Shown here piece after piece: positions 19,997 through 32,110 of a stretch of DNA of 64,000 bases. A model generated the notes under the pieces. That model was not told the origin of the DNA. It worked only from the letters and a program-made list of their open reading frames with translations, and made no database searches. Made by a program: the position numbers and the translations under genes. The number at the start of each line of letters is the position of its first letter. The stretch's first letter is position 1. The DNA is from Sorghum bicolor (taxonomy: Eukaryota > Streptophyta > Magnoliopsida > Poales > Poaceae), in assembly GCF_000003195.3 (NCBI RefSeq), contig NC_012873.2:48517166-48581165 (forward strand), given 5' to 3'.

Positions 19997-22900
19997 CGTG
20001 GCAGAACCTCCTAAGTGTTTGGGCCCACCGACACCTGCCATTGTCCTAAGGACCTCTGACGGTGATGCCGGGAGTCCTCCCACTTTAGAAGTCCGATGAG
20101 CATTGCTGGGCGCTCATTCCACTGCTACCTGTGGCGTACCAAGCTGGCTCGTCCTGACCACTGGTAATGGTCAAACAACGAGAACTGTTTCTTCTCGCCC
20201 TTACAGGATAGCAAGTGGCCACTTTAACACCAGGATCATTCGTTGCGAAGATAAAGCAGTAACTCAACAACACAAGACCAAAATAATATTTCAGAGTGAA
20301 ACAGCGGAAGTATTACATAACTTAATTTACAAAAGGAGTTCTTCCAAATAGTAGAGTGTTATTACAAGCCTGGTCCAGCGGAGCAACTGAAACTTTAGTA
20401 TAGACAGAACAAAATTACAGACCCTGCCCATGGGTCACGCTCACTCTTCTTCGTCGTCGACCTCAACGACGGTCACACAACAGGGTCCGAAACAAGTCGG
20501 CTCCTGAGCTTCACCTGCAACAGGGGTATTGAAACCCTGAGTACGGGAGTACTCAACAAGACTTATCCGACGGGAAAAGAGGAGAATTTAGGGATGCAGG
20601 CTTAGGGTAGACAAGGGGTGGCTGAGCAAGGAGCCAAAGTGTTTTGCGTAAAAGCTTACTAGTAGTGCATCCTTATTTTCAAGTTTTATCCCGAATTCCT
20701 CCCTCGCAGAGGCAGAGGAATTCGAGGATAGTCTAACTGGTTGTTCCCCACAGACGAATCCGTGAGTTCCTAGTCCTATCATTAAGTATTATTTATCGAT
20801 GGCCATAGCTTCATGTCGCTATGAGTCCGGGAATTGGGATCCGAACCTCATGAGACATTTTCCCCTTTCTCATTATATCACTTAGTTGCATATTTAACTA
20901 CGATGAGGGTCGAAGGAATTGAGTCTCCCAATCGGGGAGCAACGACGATTCGAATCGCTTAGCAATCCAGCTGGAGTTCCTAACCACCCGACATATGTGG
21001 AACCAAATCTTGCATATATCAACCCGAATCAAGCTCTCCCCAAATTTGACCAGGTTCGCGGCACCCGAGAGCACAGTACTCCACCATCCTACAGCCGATC
21101 TAGATGTTTTCCGGTCATCTCAGATCCGTAAGGTGGGCACACGTTACTCTCGCCATCTTTCCACTCCCAGTGCGCGAGTAGCTGTTCGCGTCGAGGGATT
21201 ACAAGATCGGGCTTACCGAGGGCAAGTGGCTAGTACTATAAATTCTCAACCCAGCAGGCCATCAACGGACCGGTCCTTAATCGACACAGTTGGAGACACT
21301 ACTTTAAGACTCCATTCTTAAAGCAAGTCCACCGACCGGTCTCAACTTAAAACATCATTGATCATAAGTGTATCCCACAACAACCCTTCAATCTTTCTTG
21401 TTTAAAAACCTATCTAGTAGCAGGGCTAAGCATCGCTACGCAGTTTTAAAATAAAACAGGTGTCAAGGACAGGATACAGATATCAAGGTAGTAAATGCAG
21501 CAAGTAGGTTAACCCAATTCTCAACTACCTAATGCAGCATTTTCAATTCATAAGTGACAAAAGGTTTAAAACATCCAAGCAGGGGTTAATGCATCCGGGG
21601 CTTGCCTTGGTTGCAGGGCAGAGAGGGACCCTCGGAGACTTCCCAAGTCTCGGATCCGACTTCCTCGAACGGAGCACCGACCTCGGGGTTCGGTTCAACG
21701 GGCGCTCCTTCGGTCACGGACACTATACGCAAAATGATGAATGCTTATGATATGCGTATGGCAATTATGCAAGATGGACCGAATTAAGTACGATTTGCCT
21801 TTTTAATGCAATACAGAATTGTCACTAAATAAAGTTGTTTACAATTTACTGTTTTTACCCAAGAGATTGCATCAGTAAATTAAAACTCCTTTTAATTCCT
21901 AATTATCCTGAATTAACTAATTATTAATCCTATTTACCTTAATCAATTCTTAATTAACTACTAATGACAGTAATTAAGCATTAAAGCTGAACAACAATTA
22001 AATGCCAAAGGTCATTAGGGTTAATGACCTCAGGTCATCACATAATCCAAAATCACTCAACCCTAATTATGAGGACCTAAATAATCACTATTTAATTATT
22101 TTGGAATTATTACTTAAGTGTTAAATAAGGGTTTATTAATATTTTAAACAAACATTATCCAAATGCCACCAAATTTTGTGGGGAGCCAGGGAACAATATT
22201 CAGAGGCATCTCACAATTTTTGGTGATTTTTGGACATACTAACAAATTATTAAAAATCATACAAGTTTTATTTGCTAATTAAAAGGGCCAATTTTTGTAG
22301 ACATGTAAACTACCAAAAAAAATCCACTATTTTTCTTGGGTTCTACTTATTTCAGAGAATCTACACAAAAATTTCCATGATTTTTGCATTAACACACGAA
22401 TTATTACACAAATTCAAACATTCAGCAAAAATTGCATAAAAGGAAAAAGGAAAAGATTTTTCGCGCGGCGGGCGGCCTGGAACTTGGCCCGCAAGCCGGC
22501 CCACGCGCGCTCGGCCTGCTCACGCGCCGCGTAGACGGCCTGCGTGGACACGGTCCACTCTGGCCCGAGCGCTTCCCGCGCCAGCGCCCTCTCCCTCTCT
22601 CTCTCACGCGGTCGCTGACGGGCGGGTCCCGCCCGTCAGCTCCGTCTCCTTCCTAGCGCCGCGGCTCCGGCGAGCTCCAGTGAGCCGTCGGCGAGCTCTC
22701 GGCCTTCGCGGCGAGACGTGTTAGCTTCCTCGACCTCCCGTGCACCCAGGGACACCCTTTTCTCCCACTCTCCTCTATCCTAACCCCTGTGACCACGGGC
22801 ACGGCGGACGGCCGCCTCAGCCGAGCAGACGCCGGCCACTACGAGCGAGTAGAGCGTGACTTGAACAGCGCAAAAGCACCAGGGGCTCACCGCGACTTCA

Positions 22901-24108
22901 ACCGAACAAGAAGCGACAGCGGAGAGGCTCTGGTTGACGCTGGCCACGGTGACGTGCTTGCGGTGGCGCTCGGCCGGAGTTGGGGGAGAAACGGCTCGGG
23001 TGGAAGCTACGGTAGGATAGAGCGTGTGTTTGGGGGCGCAATCGGTGGCGGGGCTCACGGCGGAGCTGCTGGGGTGCTCAGGTGGCTTGGAACGGCAGCG
23101 AGTGAGGCGAATTGGAGAGGCGCAGGGAGCTCGTCGGCGTCGGGGTTCAAGAAAAGGAAGAGGGGACTCTGGCCACTCGGGGCTTTATCCCCACAACGGA
23201 AGGCGATTCGCGGATGAGGACGTCCACGCGAAGCACAGCAGCAAGCAGCTGCGTGGCCAGCTGCGTGGCGGCGCGCGCGGAGGCGGCTCTGCCCCGGCGG
23301 CAGAGCACCCCCCCTGCCGATCACTGTAGCCGGCCTCATCCACTCAGTTTGTCTTTTTGTGAAATCCGACCAAAATTTGAACTAAAGTCAAATTTCCACC
23401 AAAACAAAAGTTGTGCCAAATTTTGTAAGCTACAAATCATATTTAGGTGTCCCAAGCTGATTCTCAATGGATCAAGGGTAATTTTGCCAAACAGTTTGAA
23501 AATCAAACTCAAATCAAAGAAATTCCAAATTTTTGAATTGGGGCAAAACAGAATTTCCAGAATTACTTTTGATTTTGTATAACAACTTGAAAAACTCCCA
23601 ACATGAAAGTTTCTCAACTTTTTGTGCTCTACAACTTTCATGTTGACCACTTTTTCAAAATTCCAAATGGATTTTGAATTGGGGATTTAAGTTGGAAAAG
23701 GGGACACTTTCTGGAAATCTGTATTTTCAAAATTACTTTGAATTTTGTATTGAAACTTCAAAAACTCAAAACACCAAAGTTGTACATCTTGCCAAGAGCT
23801 ACAACTTTGCTTTTGAACTCAACCTCAAATTCTGCTTAGTTTTTGACTTAAGCAAAAGGGGACAAATCTAGGATCCAGAAATCAGGGTTTTCCCCCCCCT
23901 TAGCTTCTCGGAAAACTTCCACCCTAGGGTTTTAGCAACCACACAAGCAACAACACACCACAGAAGCACACTCTACTTCCCTAAGCTCAAGCAATCAAAG
24001 TAAACTTATTTTAAGTTGATGCATACTAATGTGCTTTAACAATTATGCTTTGCAATGCTTATGATGACATGATCCGTTTTTAGTAACCGTAACATCAGGG
24101 ATGTTACA
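19997..24108 (-). repeat. element A 5' LTR (element sense)
   Basis: Partner of 9862-13974; 4112 bases, with base 19997 being C where the partner has T. It carries the same GC-rich centre and hairpin cluster. It ends GATGTTACA at 24108, followed by GCTAG and immediately the LTR of element B. Confidence 0.93.
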
Positions 24109-24113
24109 GCTAG
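24109..24113. repeat. single 5-mer GCTAG shared as flank by elements A and B
   Basis: The only sequence between A's end (24108) and B's start (24114). A's left flank is GTTAG (9857-9861) and B's right flank is GTTAG (38415-38419). The middle copy differs by one base. All three fit one GTTAG target in the host LTR. Confidence 0.85.
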
Positions 24114-25113
24114 TGTCGAGGGTATCAACAAGGGGTACCCTCACCAATGCGTATAACCAGGCCATCCGTACGCACGCGCGGCCATCGACGGTCGCAGCCT
24201 CGAAGACGGAAATGCCGTCGAGCGAATTGGTCAAGGCTCGAGCGACCACTGCCGTCGAATACGGAAACGGGCTCGAGCGAACCGAGAGGCATCGAGCGCA
24301 AGGACACTGTCCGCCGCCTGACGCGCGCACGGGAGCCAGGGCATTTAATGCGCCTGACGCTTCCCCACCTAACACACGGGTCACGGGAGGCTTCTGTCCC
24401 ATCGTTCTTTTTGCAGCCTTCCCACCGAACGATCAGGGGCGTGTCAGGACGCAGGGAACAAGGATGGAACGTCTAATCGGGACCCCCTCGAGACCTCCAA
24501 GGTCAGCGCTCCAGATATCAGCACATTACACGGCGTCCGACCCTCGACCGAACAGGGTCCCTTCCTAGGGGCAAGTTGGGCGTCGACTGACAACACCACA
24601 GCTACCCCGCCGGATCCGCCGCCATACCGTACCGGCATGCGACCTCAGAACCAGCGCGAGGCGGCGGGCAGGGCCGAACGCAGGAGCACGCGTAATCATC
24701 ACCGGGCTATCAAGATGGGACGGCTCGAGGCCATGCCGTACGGAAGCCTCGAGTAGGTCAGCGCTCCATGCGGCTATCGACCCCTACTCTAGCGTCTACG
24801 CATGTACCCTGGGTCTCTCCTTGGAGCTATAAAAGGAGAGACTCAGGAATAGAACGGGAGGACGAAAACAAGAAGACAAGTCCACGCTCATGCGTAGTAG
24901 AGCTTCACACTTCATACCACGCTTGTATTTGCCCCTGTACAAGCACTTAGGTGCAAGATAATACGAACTCTCTCCCCCCGCTGGACGTAGGGCCTTCTCT
25001 TGCCCGAACCAGGATAAATCTCTGTGTCTTCTTGCATCACCATCCGGGAAAGGGAGCACGCATACAAATTTACTCGTTGGTGTGACCCCCCCCCCCGAGG
25101 GAAAACACCGACA
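24114..25113 (+). repeat. element B 5' LTR (1000 bp)
   Basis: Starts TGTCGAGGGTATC, ends AACACCGACA. A TATAAAA box is at 24828-24834, giving an expected start of transcription some 30 bases later. A C-run of 11 lies near 25086-25096 (10 in the partner). Confidence 0.93.
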
Positions 25114-25114
25114 G

Positions 25115-25135
25115 TTGGCGCGCCAGGTAGGGGTC
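25115..25135 (+). promoter_or_regulatory. element B primer-binding site
   Basis: TTGGCGCGCCAGGTAGGGG lies one base after the LTR end. This class of PBS is typical of Tat-like gypsy elements. I did not assign the tRNA. Confidence 0.75.
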
Positions 25136-25236
25136 CTGCGTGTTTTTTCATCGACTTCCCACTCCTTTCCGGATGGCTACTCTTGCCTTCGCCGTTTCCG
25201 CGCTCCACGGTAATTTGGTTTGGGAGCCTCGAGTTC

Positions 25237-28200
25237 ATGTCTACGGGCTCCGGCTACGACATGATCTTGCTCTCAGTCAAAGGACCAGGAGGAGCCCGCG
25301 TTACGCCAGCACGGTTGAAGGCCCCGAGACGCCCTCACCACCACGCCTCCCCGCCTAAGAAGAGGCGCGGACAGCACCACCGCGGCCCCTCTGCTTCAGC
25401 ACGACCAACAACTCGTGCGAGGCAGGGCGTAGGCCACAAGTCGGCGGCACCGTGGGACGGAGCAACAAGCGCGACGACTCAGCACCGCGCGACGACGGGA
25501 GGTGACACGTCTCGCGCGCTCTCCCCCACCGCTGCTAGGCTACTTCCACACGGGTTGTTCACTCCAAGAGCGGCACTGCCGTTCGGATTGGACAACGCCG
25601 CGGCGTCGCTCGCCAGGACGATATGCCCAAACGCCCAGACGTACGTAGAAAGACCAATGGTCCTCCCACGTAGCTCTGAAGCGCGGCAGTCGGCGTTCGA
25701 GCTGCCGGACCTTTCCCGAGTACAAGGCCTCCGTCGTCTAGGCCCCGGACGATACTCGATCACCTCCCTCAGGCAACGATTGCTGGAGGAAGGACGTGGG
25801 TGTTTCTACGCCTCCGAACCGGACTCCGACTCCGAGACGGACAGCTATGACCCTACGAGGGAATGCTATCACATTGACGGGGCGGTAGAAACTACTGACG
25901 AGACCCGGGATGCTGCTGCGGGAGGTCGAGCCCCCGCGGCGCGAGAAGACCCCAGGACGCCTGGGAACGACGGACAGGTCGACCCCCCTCATCATGAAGA
26001 CAGAACCGCGCAGCTCGCGCAGCTGCGGGAGCTCAAGATGAAGCTCGACGAAGACCGCGAGCGCCTCGTCCTGCTCGAGCAAATCCTCGAGCAAGACCTG
26101 CCCTACCCGCCGGGCGGAAGTGTCCGCAGACGCGCTCGAGAGGTACATCGACAGATCGTCGGCGACTCAGAGCCAGAGCAACCTGTCGGTCGTTTCCCTC
26201 GAGCAGGCCAGAATGTAGTGGCAGCGACGATGCTGCTACGTAACATGCCAGAGCCGTCGAATTCCCAGGCCCGATGCATTCGAGATGAGGTACAGACATT
26301 GCTCCAGGTGGCGGCGGTTCAACAAGCCGAAAGTTCGGCGTCTCGACAGCGAGGAGCTGCCACAGAGAAGCGCGACGAACAGCCTCTAAACGAAGAGGAG
26401 GTGTCAGTCCAACAACAACCTCCCCCTCGAGGTAGAAAGACCGCTCTCATCCTCCCCGTCGACGGTCAACATCGACACGACGCGCGGCACGACATCAAAG
26501 AAAATCGACGCCGCCGGCACGGAGACGCGGAAGAGCGCGGTTATAGCGCGCATCGCGGTGGGAGATACGACAGCGACGAGGACCGGGTGGCCCCCGAGCC
26601 ACCAGGCCCACGGGTGTTCAGTAGGGCGATCCGCAGCACGCCCCTGCCCAATCCATTTCGACCCCCGACCAGCATCGCGAAGTATAATGGAGAGACCAAA
26701 CCAGAGTTGTGGCTGGCCGACTTCAGGCTGGCCTGTCAGCTAGGTGGCGCTCGAGGTGATGATCGAGCCATCATCAGACAGCTACCCCTTTTCCTCTCTG
26801 ACACCGCCCGTCGATGGCTCGAGGAACTCCCCGCCAATCAGATCCACAACTGGGTTGATCTGGTCAGAGTCTTCGAGGGTAACTTCAAAGGGACCTACAT
26901 ACGACCAGGGAACTCATGGGACCTCAGCAAGTGCAAGCAGAAGTCAGGAGAAACTCTTCGGGAGTATGCTCGGCGCTTCTCGAAGCAGCGCACTGAGCTG
27001 CCGCACATCCCTGACCACGACGTCATCTTGGCGTTTGTCTCGGGCACCACCAGTCGAGACTTGGTGCGGGAATTAGGTCGCAATCGACCTCAGACCGTCG
27101 ACGAGCTGATGGACGTAGTAGCCAACTACGCGGCAGGGGAGGAGGCAGTCGGCACCTTCTTCAGCTCAGAAGGAAGGAAAGGCAAGCAGCCCATCAACGA
27201 AGATGGGACCCCCAGTCGAGGCCTCAAGAAAAACAAAAAGAAGCAAAAAGTGCGGCAGTTCCACCGGGAAGATTCCGATGACAACCTTGTCGCCGCCATG
27301 GATCGAAAGAAGCCTCGAGGCCCTCCGGATGGAGGCATCTTTGACAAGATGTTGGAGGAGCCGTGCCCTTACCATAAGGGAGGCGCCAACCACAAGCTCA
27401 AGGACTGTCGTATGCTGAGAAAGCATTTCGACGGTCAGGGGTTCAAAAAAGATACGTGTGATGACTCCAAGAAAGAGAAGGCTGGCAGCAAGGAGGACAA
27501 CAAAGATGACGACGGCTTCCCCGCCGTCCACGACTGCTACATGATCTATGGCGGGCCCTCGACCCAGTTGACCACGAGGCAGCACAAAAGGGAGCGTCGC
27601 GAAGTCTTTGCAGCAAGAATGGCGGTGCCCCAATACCTTAGCTGGTCAAGCACTCCTATCACTTTCGACCGAGAAGACCACCCCGACAAGGTACTCGCCC
27701 CAGGCGTCTACCCGCTCGTCGTCGACCCCATCATCGTCAACACCCGGCTCTCGAAAGTGCTAATGGACGGCGGTAGCAGCCTCAACATCATCTACCTCGA
27801 GACCCTTGACCTCCTCGGCATAGATAGAGGGAAGCTCCAACCAAGTGCCGGCGGGTTCCATGGCGTCGTGCCAGGAAAAAAGGCGCTGCCAGTAGGTCGA
27901 ATTGACTTACCGGTCTGCTTCGGCACGGCGGCCAACTTCAGGAAGGAGACCCTCACCTTCGAGGTGGTTGGGTTTCGAGGCACGTACCACGCCATCATCG
28001 GGCGCCCGGGCTACGCCAAGTTCATGGCTATACCCAACTACACCTACTTGAAGCTGAAGATGCCCGGTCCCAAAGGTGTCATCACTGTCAGTTCCTCCTT
28101 CGAGCACGCGTACGAGTGCGACGTCGAGTGCGTCGAGTACGGGGAGGTGGTCGAGAACTCCACCGAGCTCGTCGCGAAGCTCGAGGCCCTGGCCGCTGAG

Positions 28201-28326
28201 GCTCTAGAGCCTAAGCGCCACGCGGGCAGCTTCGAGGCGGCGGAAGGAACCAAGAAGATCCCGCTCGACCCCAACAGCTCCGACGGCAAAGTACTGACGA
28301 TCAGCACCGACCTCGACCCCAAATAG
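25237..28326 (+). CDS. gag-pro: element B gag-protease (1029 aa)
   Basis: The frame is open from the LTR, but 25237 is the first ATG after the PBS in this frame (MSTGSGYD). A long basic, low-complexity N-terminal part runs to about residue 465. The retrotransposon Gag domain follows (about 470-630, with WLADF, RRWLEELP and LREYARRF). Then come a Lys-rich linker, a zinc-knuckle-like CPYHKGGANHKLKDC (about 710) and a retropepsin with DGGSS (about 844; substitution DGG for DSG is normal in Tat). It ends at TAG 28324-28326; the same frame continues straight into RT, so the stop either needs readthrough or is a nonsense mutation. Confidence 0.88.
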   Translation: MSTGSGYDMILLSVKGPGGARVTPARLKAPRRPHHHASPPKKRRGQHHRGPSASARPTTRARQGVGHKSAAPWDGATSATTQHRATTGGDTSRALSPTAARLLPHGLFTPRAALPFGLDNAAASLARTICPNAQTYVERPMVLPRSSEARQSAFELPDLSRVQGLRRLGPGRYSITSLRQRLLEEGRGCFYASEPDSDSETDSYDPTRECYHIDGAVETTDETRDAAAGGRAPAAREDPRTPGNDGQVDPPHHEDRTAQLAQLRELKMKLDEDRERLVLLEQILEQDLPYPPGGSVRRRAREVHRQIVGDSEPEQPVGRFPRAGQNVVAATMLLRNMPEPSNSQARCIRDEVQTLLQVAAVQQAESSASRQRGAATEKRDEQPLNEEEVSVQQQPPPRGRKTALILPVDGQHRHDARHDIKENRRRRHGDAEERGYSAHRGGRYDSDEDRVAPEPPGPRVFSRAIRSTPLPNPFRPPTSIAKYNGETKPELWLADFRLACQLGGARGDDRAIIRQLPLFLSDTARRWLEELPANQIHNWVDLVRVFEGNFKGTYIRPGNSWDLSKCKQKSGETLREYARRFSKQRTELPHIPDHDVILAFVSGTTSRDLVRELGRNRPQTVDELMDVVANYAAGEEAVGTFFSSEGRKGKQPINEDGTPSRGLKKNKKKQKVRQFHREDSDDNLVAAMDRKKPRGPPDGGIFDKMLEEPCPYHKGGANHKLKDCRMLRKHFDGQGFKKDTCDDSKKEKAGSKEDNKDDDGFPAVHDCYMIYGGPSTQLTTRQHKRERREVFAARMAVPQYLSWSSTPITFDREDHPDKVLAPGVYPLVVDPIIVNTRLSKVLMDGGSSLNIIYLETLDLLGIDRGKLQPSAGGFHGVVPGKKALPVGRIDLPVCFGTAANFRKETLTFEVVGFRGTYHAIIGRPGYAKFMAIPNYTYLKLKMPGPKGVITVSSSFEHAYECDVECVEYGEVVENSTELVAKLEALAAEALEPKRHAGSFEAAEGTKKIPLDPNSSDGKVLTISTDLDPK

Positions 28327-31300
28327 GAAGCGGTGCTCGTCGACTTTCTCCGTGCAAATGCCGACATGTTTGCATGGAGTCCCTCGGACATGCCAGGCAT
28401 ACTGAGGGAAGTCGCCGAGCACTCCTTGGAGATTCGAGCCGGTTCCAAGCCAGTGAAGCAGCGGTTGCGTCAATTCGACGAGGAGAAGCGCAAGATCATT
28501 GGCGAGGAAGTCCACAAGCTTTTGACGGCCGGATTCATCAAGGAGGTTCATCATCCTGACTGGTTAGCAAACCCTGTATTAGTTAAGAAAAAGAATGGGA
28601 AAATGAGGATGTGTGTCGATTATACTAGTCTGAATAAAGCATGTCCGAAAGTTCCCTTTCCATTGCCACGCATTGATCAGATTGTCGATTCTACCGCGGG
28701 ATGTGAAACCCTTTCTTTCCTTGATGCATATTCTGGTTACCACCAAATAAAAATGAAGGAGTCCGACCAGCTCGCGACCTCTTTCATCACGCCTTTTGGG
28801 ATGTATTGCTATGTGACCATGCCATTCGGGCTTCGAAACGCGGGAGCCACGTATCAACGTTGCATGCTCCACATGTTTGGCGAACATATAGGGTCCACGG
28901 TCGAGGCCTACGTCGACGACATTGTCGTCAAGTCAAAGCGACGAGGAGACCTAATCCAGGACCTCGAGATTGCCTTTAGCTGCCTACGCACCAGCCGGAT
29001 CAAGCTCAATCCCGAGAAGTGCGTTTTCGGTGTGCCTCGAGGCATGCTCCTAGGTTACATCGTTTCGCAGCGCGGCATCGAGGCCAACCCCAAGAAAGTC
29101 TCGGCCATCACGAAAATGGGGCCGATCCGAGACATCAAGGGTGTACAGAGAGTCACGGGGTGCCTGGCGGCTCTGAGCCGTTTCATCTCGAGACTAGGAG
29201 AAAAGGCATTTCCATTATATCGACTCCTAAAGAAGGTCGAGCGTTTTTCTTGGACCCCCGAGGCCGAGGAAGCACTCGAAAGGCTGAAGAAGACGTTGAC
29301 CTCGGCCCCAGTCCTGGTTCCACCTCAACCTGCAGAGCCGCTGCTCCTCTACGTCGCATCGACGACCCAGGTCATCAGCGCGGCGGTGGTGGTCGAAAGA
29401 CAAGAGGAGGGTCATGCGCTGCCGGTCCAAAGGCCAGTCTATTTCGTCAGCGGAGACCAAGATGCGTTATCCCCAAATCCAGAAGCTGATCTACGCCGTA
29501 ATCCTTGCCCGCCGCAAGCTGCAGCATTACTTCCTCGGTCACCCCATCACGGTGGTTTCGTCTTTCCCTTTAGGAGAAATAATCCAGAGCAAAGAGGCCA
29601 CGGGAAGAATAGCAAAATGGTCGGTCGAGCTCATGAGTGAGACTCTCACTTACACGCCTCGGAAGGCCATCAAATCGCAAGCCCTGGTAGACTTCGTCGC
29701 GGAATGGACGGACTCCCAGCTTCCCCCGACTCAGGTCCAGGCGGAGCTGTGGACAATGTATTTCGACGGGTCACTCATGAAAACTGGGGCCGGGGCCGGC
29801 CTGCTGTTCATCTCACCCTTAGGCGTCCACATGAGGTATGTAATCAGGATTCATTTTGCCGCATCTAACAATGTCGCAGAATATGAGGCCCTGGTCAACG
29901 GTCTCAAGATCGCTATCGAGTTAGGAGTCCGACGCCTCGACGTCCGAGGTGACTCCCAACTCGTCATCGACCAAGTAATGAAAACCTCGAGCTGCCACGA
30001 CCCAAAAATGGAAGCGTACTGCAAGGAGCTCCGCCGACTCGAAGACAGGTTCCACGGTCTCGAGCTTGTCCATGTCGCTCGACGCTACAACGAGGCAGCC
30101 GACGAACTCGCCAAGATCGCATCGACCAGAGGCACGGTGCCGCCTGATGCATTCTCAAAAGATCTTCATGAGCCATCCGTCGACCTAGGCACGGGGGCTG
30201 GCGTCGACGCCACCACCGCCCAACCAGCCAACGCTGTCGATACGCTCTTGATGGTGGAAGAAATGATGGGGATAGAACGACGACCAGGTCGACCATTCGA
30301 TTGGCGCACACCGTTCCTCGACTGCCTTATCCGCGGCGAATTGCCAGAAGACAAGTCAGAAGCTCGTCGTAAGGCTCGGCGGGCCAAATCATATGTGATC
30401 TATGGCGAAGACAACGAGCTATATCGACGGAGCCCGACGGGGGTCTTGCAACGTTGCATCACTGTGGAAGAAGGCCGAAAACTCCTCGATGACCTGCACT
30501 CGGGGGCTTGCGGTCACCACGCCGCTCCACGGACCCTTGTAGGGAACGCTTTTCGACAAGGCTTCTACTGGCCAACGGCCGTGGCGGACGCCATCGAGCT
30601 CGTAAGATCATGTCACGGGTGTCAGTTCTACGCCAAGCAGACGCATCTGCCTGCCCACGCTCTTCAGATGATCCCCATTACCTGGCCGTTTGCGGTGTGG
30701 GGGCTCGATTTAGTAGGACCTCTGCAAAAGGCAAAAGGAGGATTCACCCATTCGCTGGTGGCCATTGACAAGTTCTCCAAATGGATCGAGGCTCGACCCA
30801 TCACCAACATCCGCTCCGAGCAGGTCGTCCTTTTCTTTACCGACATTATCCATCGGTTTGGGATCCCCAATGTCATCATCACCGACAACGGCACCCAGTT
30901 CACCGGCAAAAAGTTCTTGGACTTCTGCGATCGGCATCACATCCGTGTGAACTGGTCTGCAGTCGCCCACCCTCGAACTAACGGCCAAGTCGAGCGTGCC
31001 AACGGCATGATTTTGCAAGGACTCAAGCCAAGGATCTACAATCGATTGAAGAAATTCGGCAAAAAATGGGTCGAGGAGCTTTCCTCAGTCCTATGGAGCC
31101 TTAGGACAACACCAAGCAGGGCCACAAAATACACCCCGTTCTTCATGGTCTACGGCTCTGAGGCCATCCTCCCCACAGACCTCGAGTATGGCTCACCTCG
31201 ACTCAAGGCCTACAACGAGCAATCGAACAAAGAGACTCAAGAAAACGCGGTCGACCAACTTGAGGAGGCTAGAGACATGGCCCTCCTCAACTCTGCTAGA

Positions 31301-31543
31301 TATCAGCAAAGGCTTCAACGCTACCACGACAAGCATGTGCGCAAGAGGGACCTCAACGTGGGCGACCTAGTCCTACGACGCCGGCAAAGCAATCAGGGAC
31401 GCCACAAGCTGACCCCGCCTTGGGAAGGTCCGTACGTGGTAGCCGAGGTCCTGAAGCCGGGAACGTACAAGCTGGCGGACGAAAAAGGGGCAATTCTCAC
31501 CAACGCATGGAACATCGAACAGCTACGTCGATTCTACCCCTAG
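28327..31543 (+). pseudogene. pol: element B pol: RT, RNase H, second RNase H, integrase (frameshifted)
   Basis: RT runs from about 28450 with YVDDIVVKS at 28909-28935. The gypsy RNase H region follows. At about 29451 the sequence reads GTCAGC|GGAGACC, whereas element C has 11 extra bases at this point, so B carries an 11-base deletion that shifts the frame. Pol then continues open (to 31543): a second, archaeal-type RNase H with MYFDGS and NNVAEYEAL (about 29755-30130), an integrase zinc finger (H..H..CHGC, about 30500-30635) and the DDE core with GLDLVGP, TDNGTQF and QVERANG (30700-31000). The stop TAG is at 31541. A dual RNase H is diagnostic of the Tat branch. Confidence 0.92.
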
Positions 31544-32110
31544 AAGTTCTAAACTTATGTTCCTGCTTACGTTTTGTACCAAGACTTTGTAAACGAATGA
31601 ATGAATAAATAAAGTCTTTCCCTCGAAACAATTCTTCTTTCTTTGCGCCGAGAAGATTAATAAATCACGATCTCGACGTTAGAAGGGGGCACCGACTATG
31701 ACCCATCATAGTCAGCACCCCCTCGGGGGCTACCAGGGGGACGACACCCCCCCCCCCGAGTATCGAAAAAACCGAGAAGTTTTCTTTTCTTACGTAGTAA
31801 ACCTTGCACGGTTCAAGTTGCTAAGGCACCTCGAGCCCCTCAAAGGCCGAGGGACAACGAGCTGGAGATTTCCTATGCCCTCGGGCTACGGAAACTCTAC
31901 TCGCTTCCCCACCATTGAAGTGATCGAGATGATCTTTTACGAAAAATCGAGCAAGGGATACAAACGTAGGCTCAAAGAGAGACGAAAGCATCAAGCGGAA
32001 AGACAAAATAAGCATCTGACAATTACGAAAGTGATATAGCATCAGTTAACCACAGAATTCACAAAGTATTGTACAAGGGGCCTCAGGCGCCCTAAGCAGG
32101 CTCGCAGGCC
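31544..32110. promoter_or_regulatory. convergent 3' region with conserved hairpin and PPT-like motif
   Basis: Pol and the antisense gene end tail to tail here. AATAAATAAAG near 31604-31614 could act as a poly(A) signal for the plus strand. A perfect hairpin GACTATGA-CCCA-TCATAGTC spans 31694-31713, and a CTCGGGGGCTAC copy identical to the true PPT lies at 31722-31733. Element C keeps the hairpin and the PPT-like motif at 52550-52590. Confidence 0.65.

Larger units (their letters stand above)
9862..24108 (-). mobile_element. Element A: Ty3/gypsy chromovirus (Tekay/Del-like), 14.2 kb
   Basis: Two 4.11-kb LTRs flank a 6.0-kb interior that is read on the minus strand: PBS (19994 downwards), an accessory ORF, gag-pol with chromodomain, then the PPT. 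By eye the LTRs differ at about seven bases plus one C-run length difference, so insertion is recent. Flanking 5-mers are GTTAG (9857-9861) and GCTAG (24109-24113). LTR length and the chromodomain point to the Tekay/Del branch (inference). It contains one in-frame stop in pol. It abuts element B with only 5 bases between. Confidence 0.92.

Noticed and set aside
19998..20000. CGTGGC at the right LTR start as a sign that A is two joined elements
   Set aside because: It is a single T/C change at the LTR terminal base; offset and identity of the LTRs are otherwise constant.
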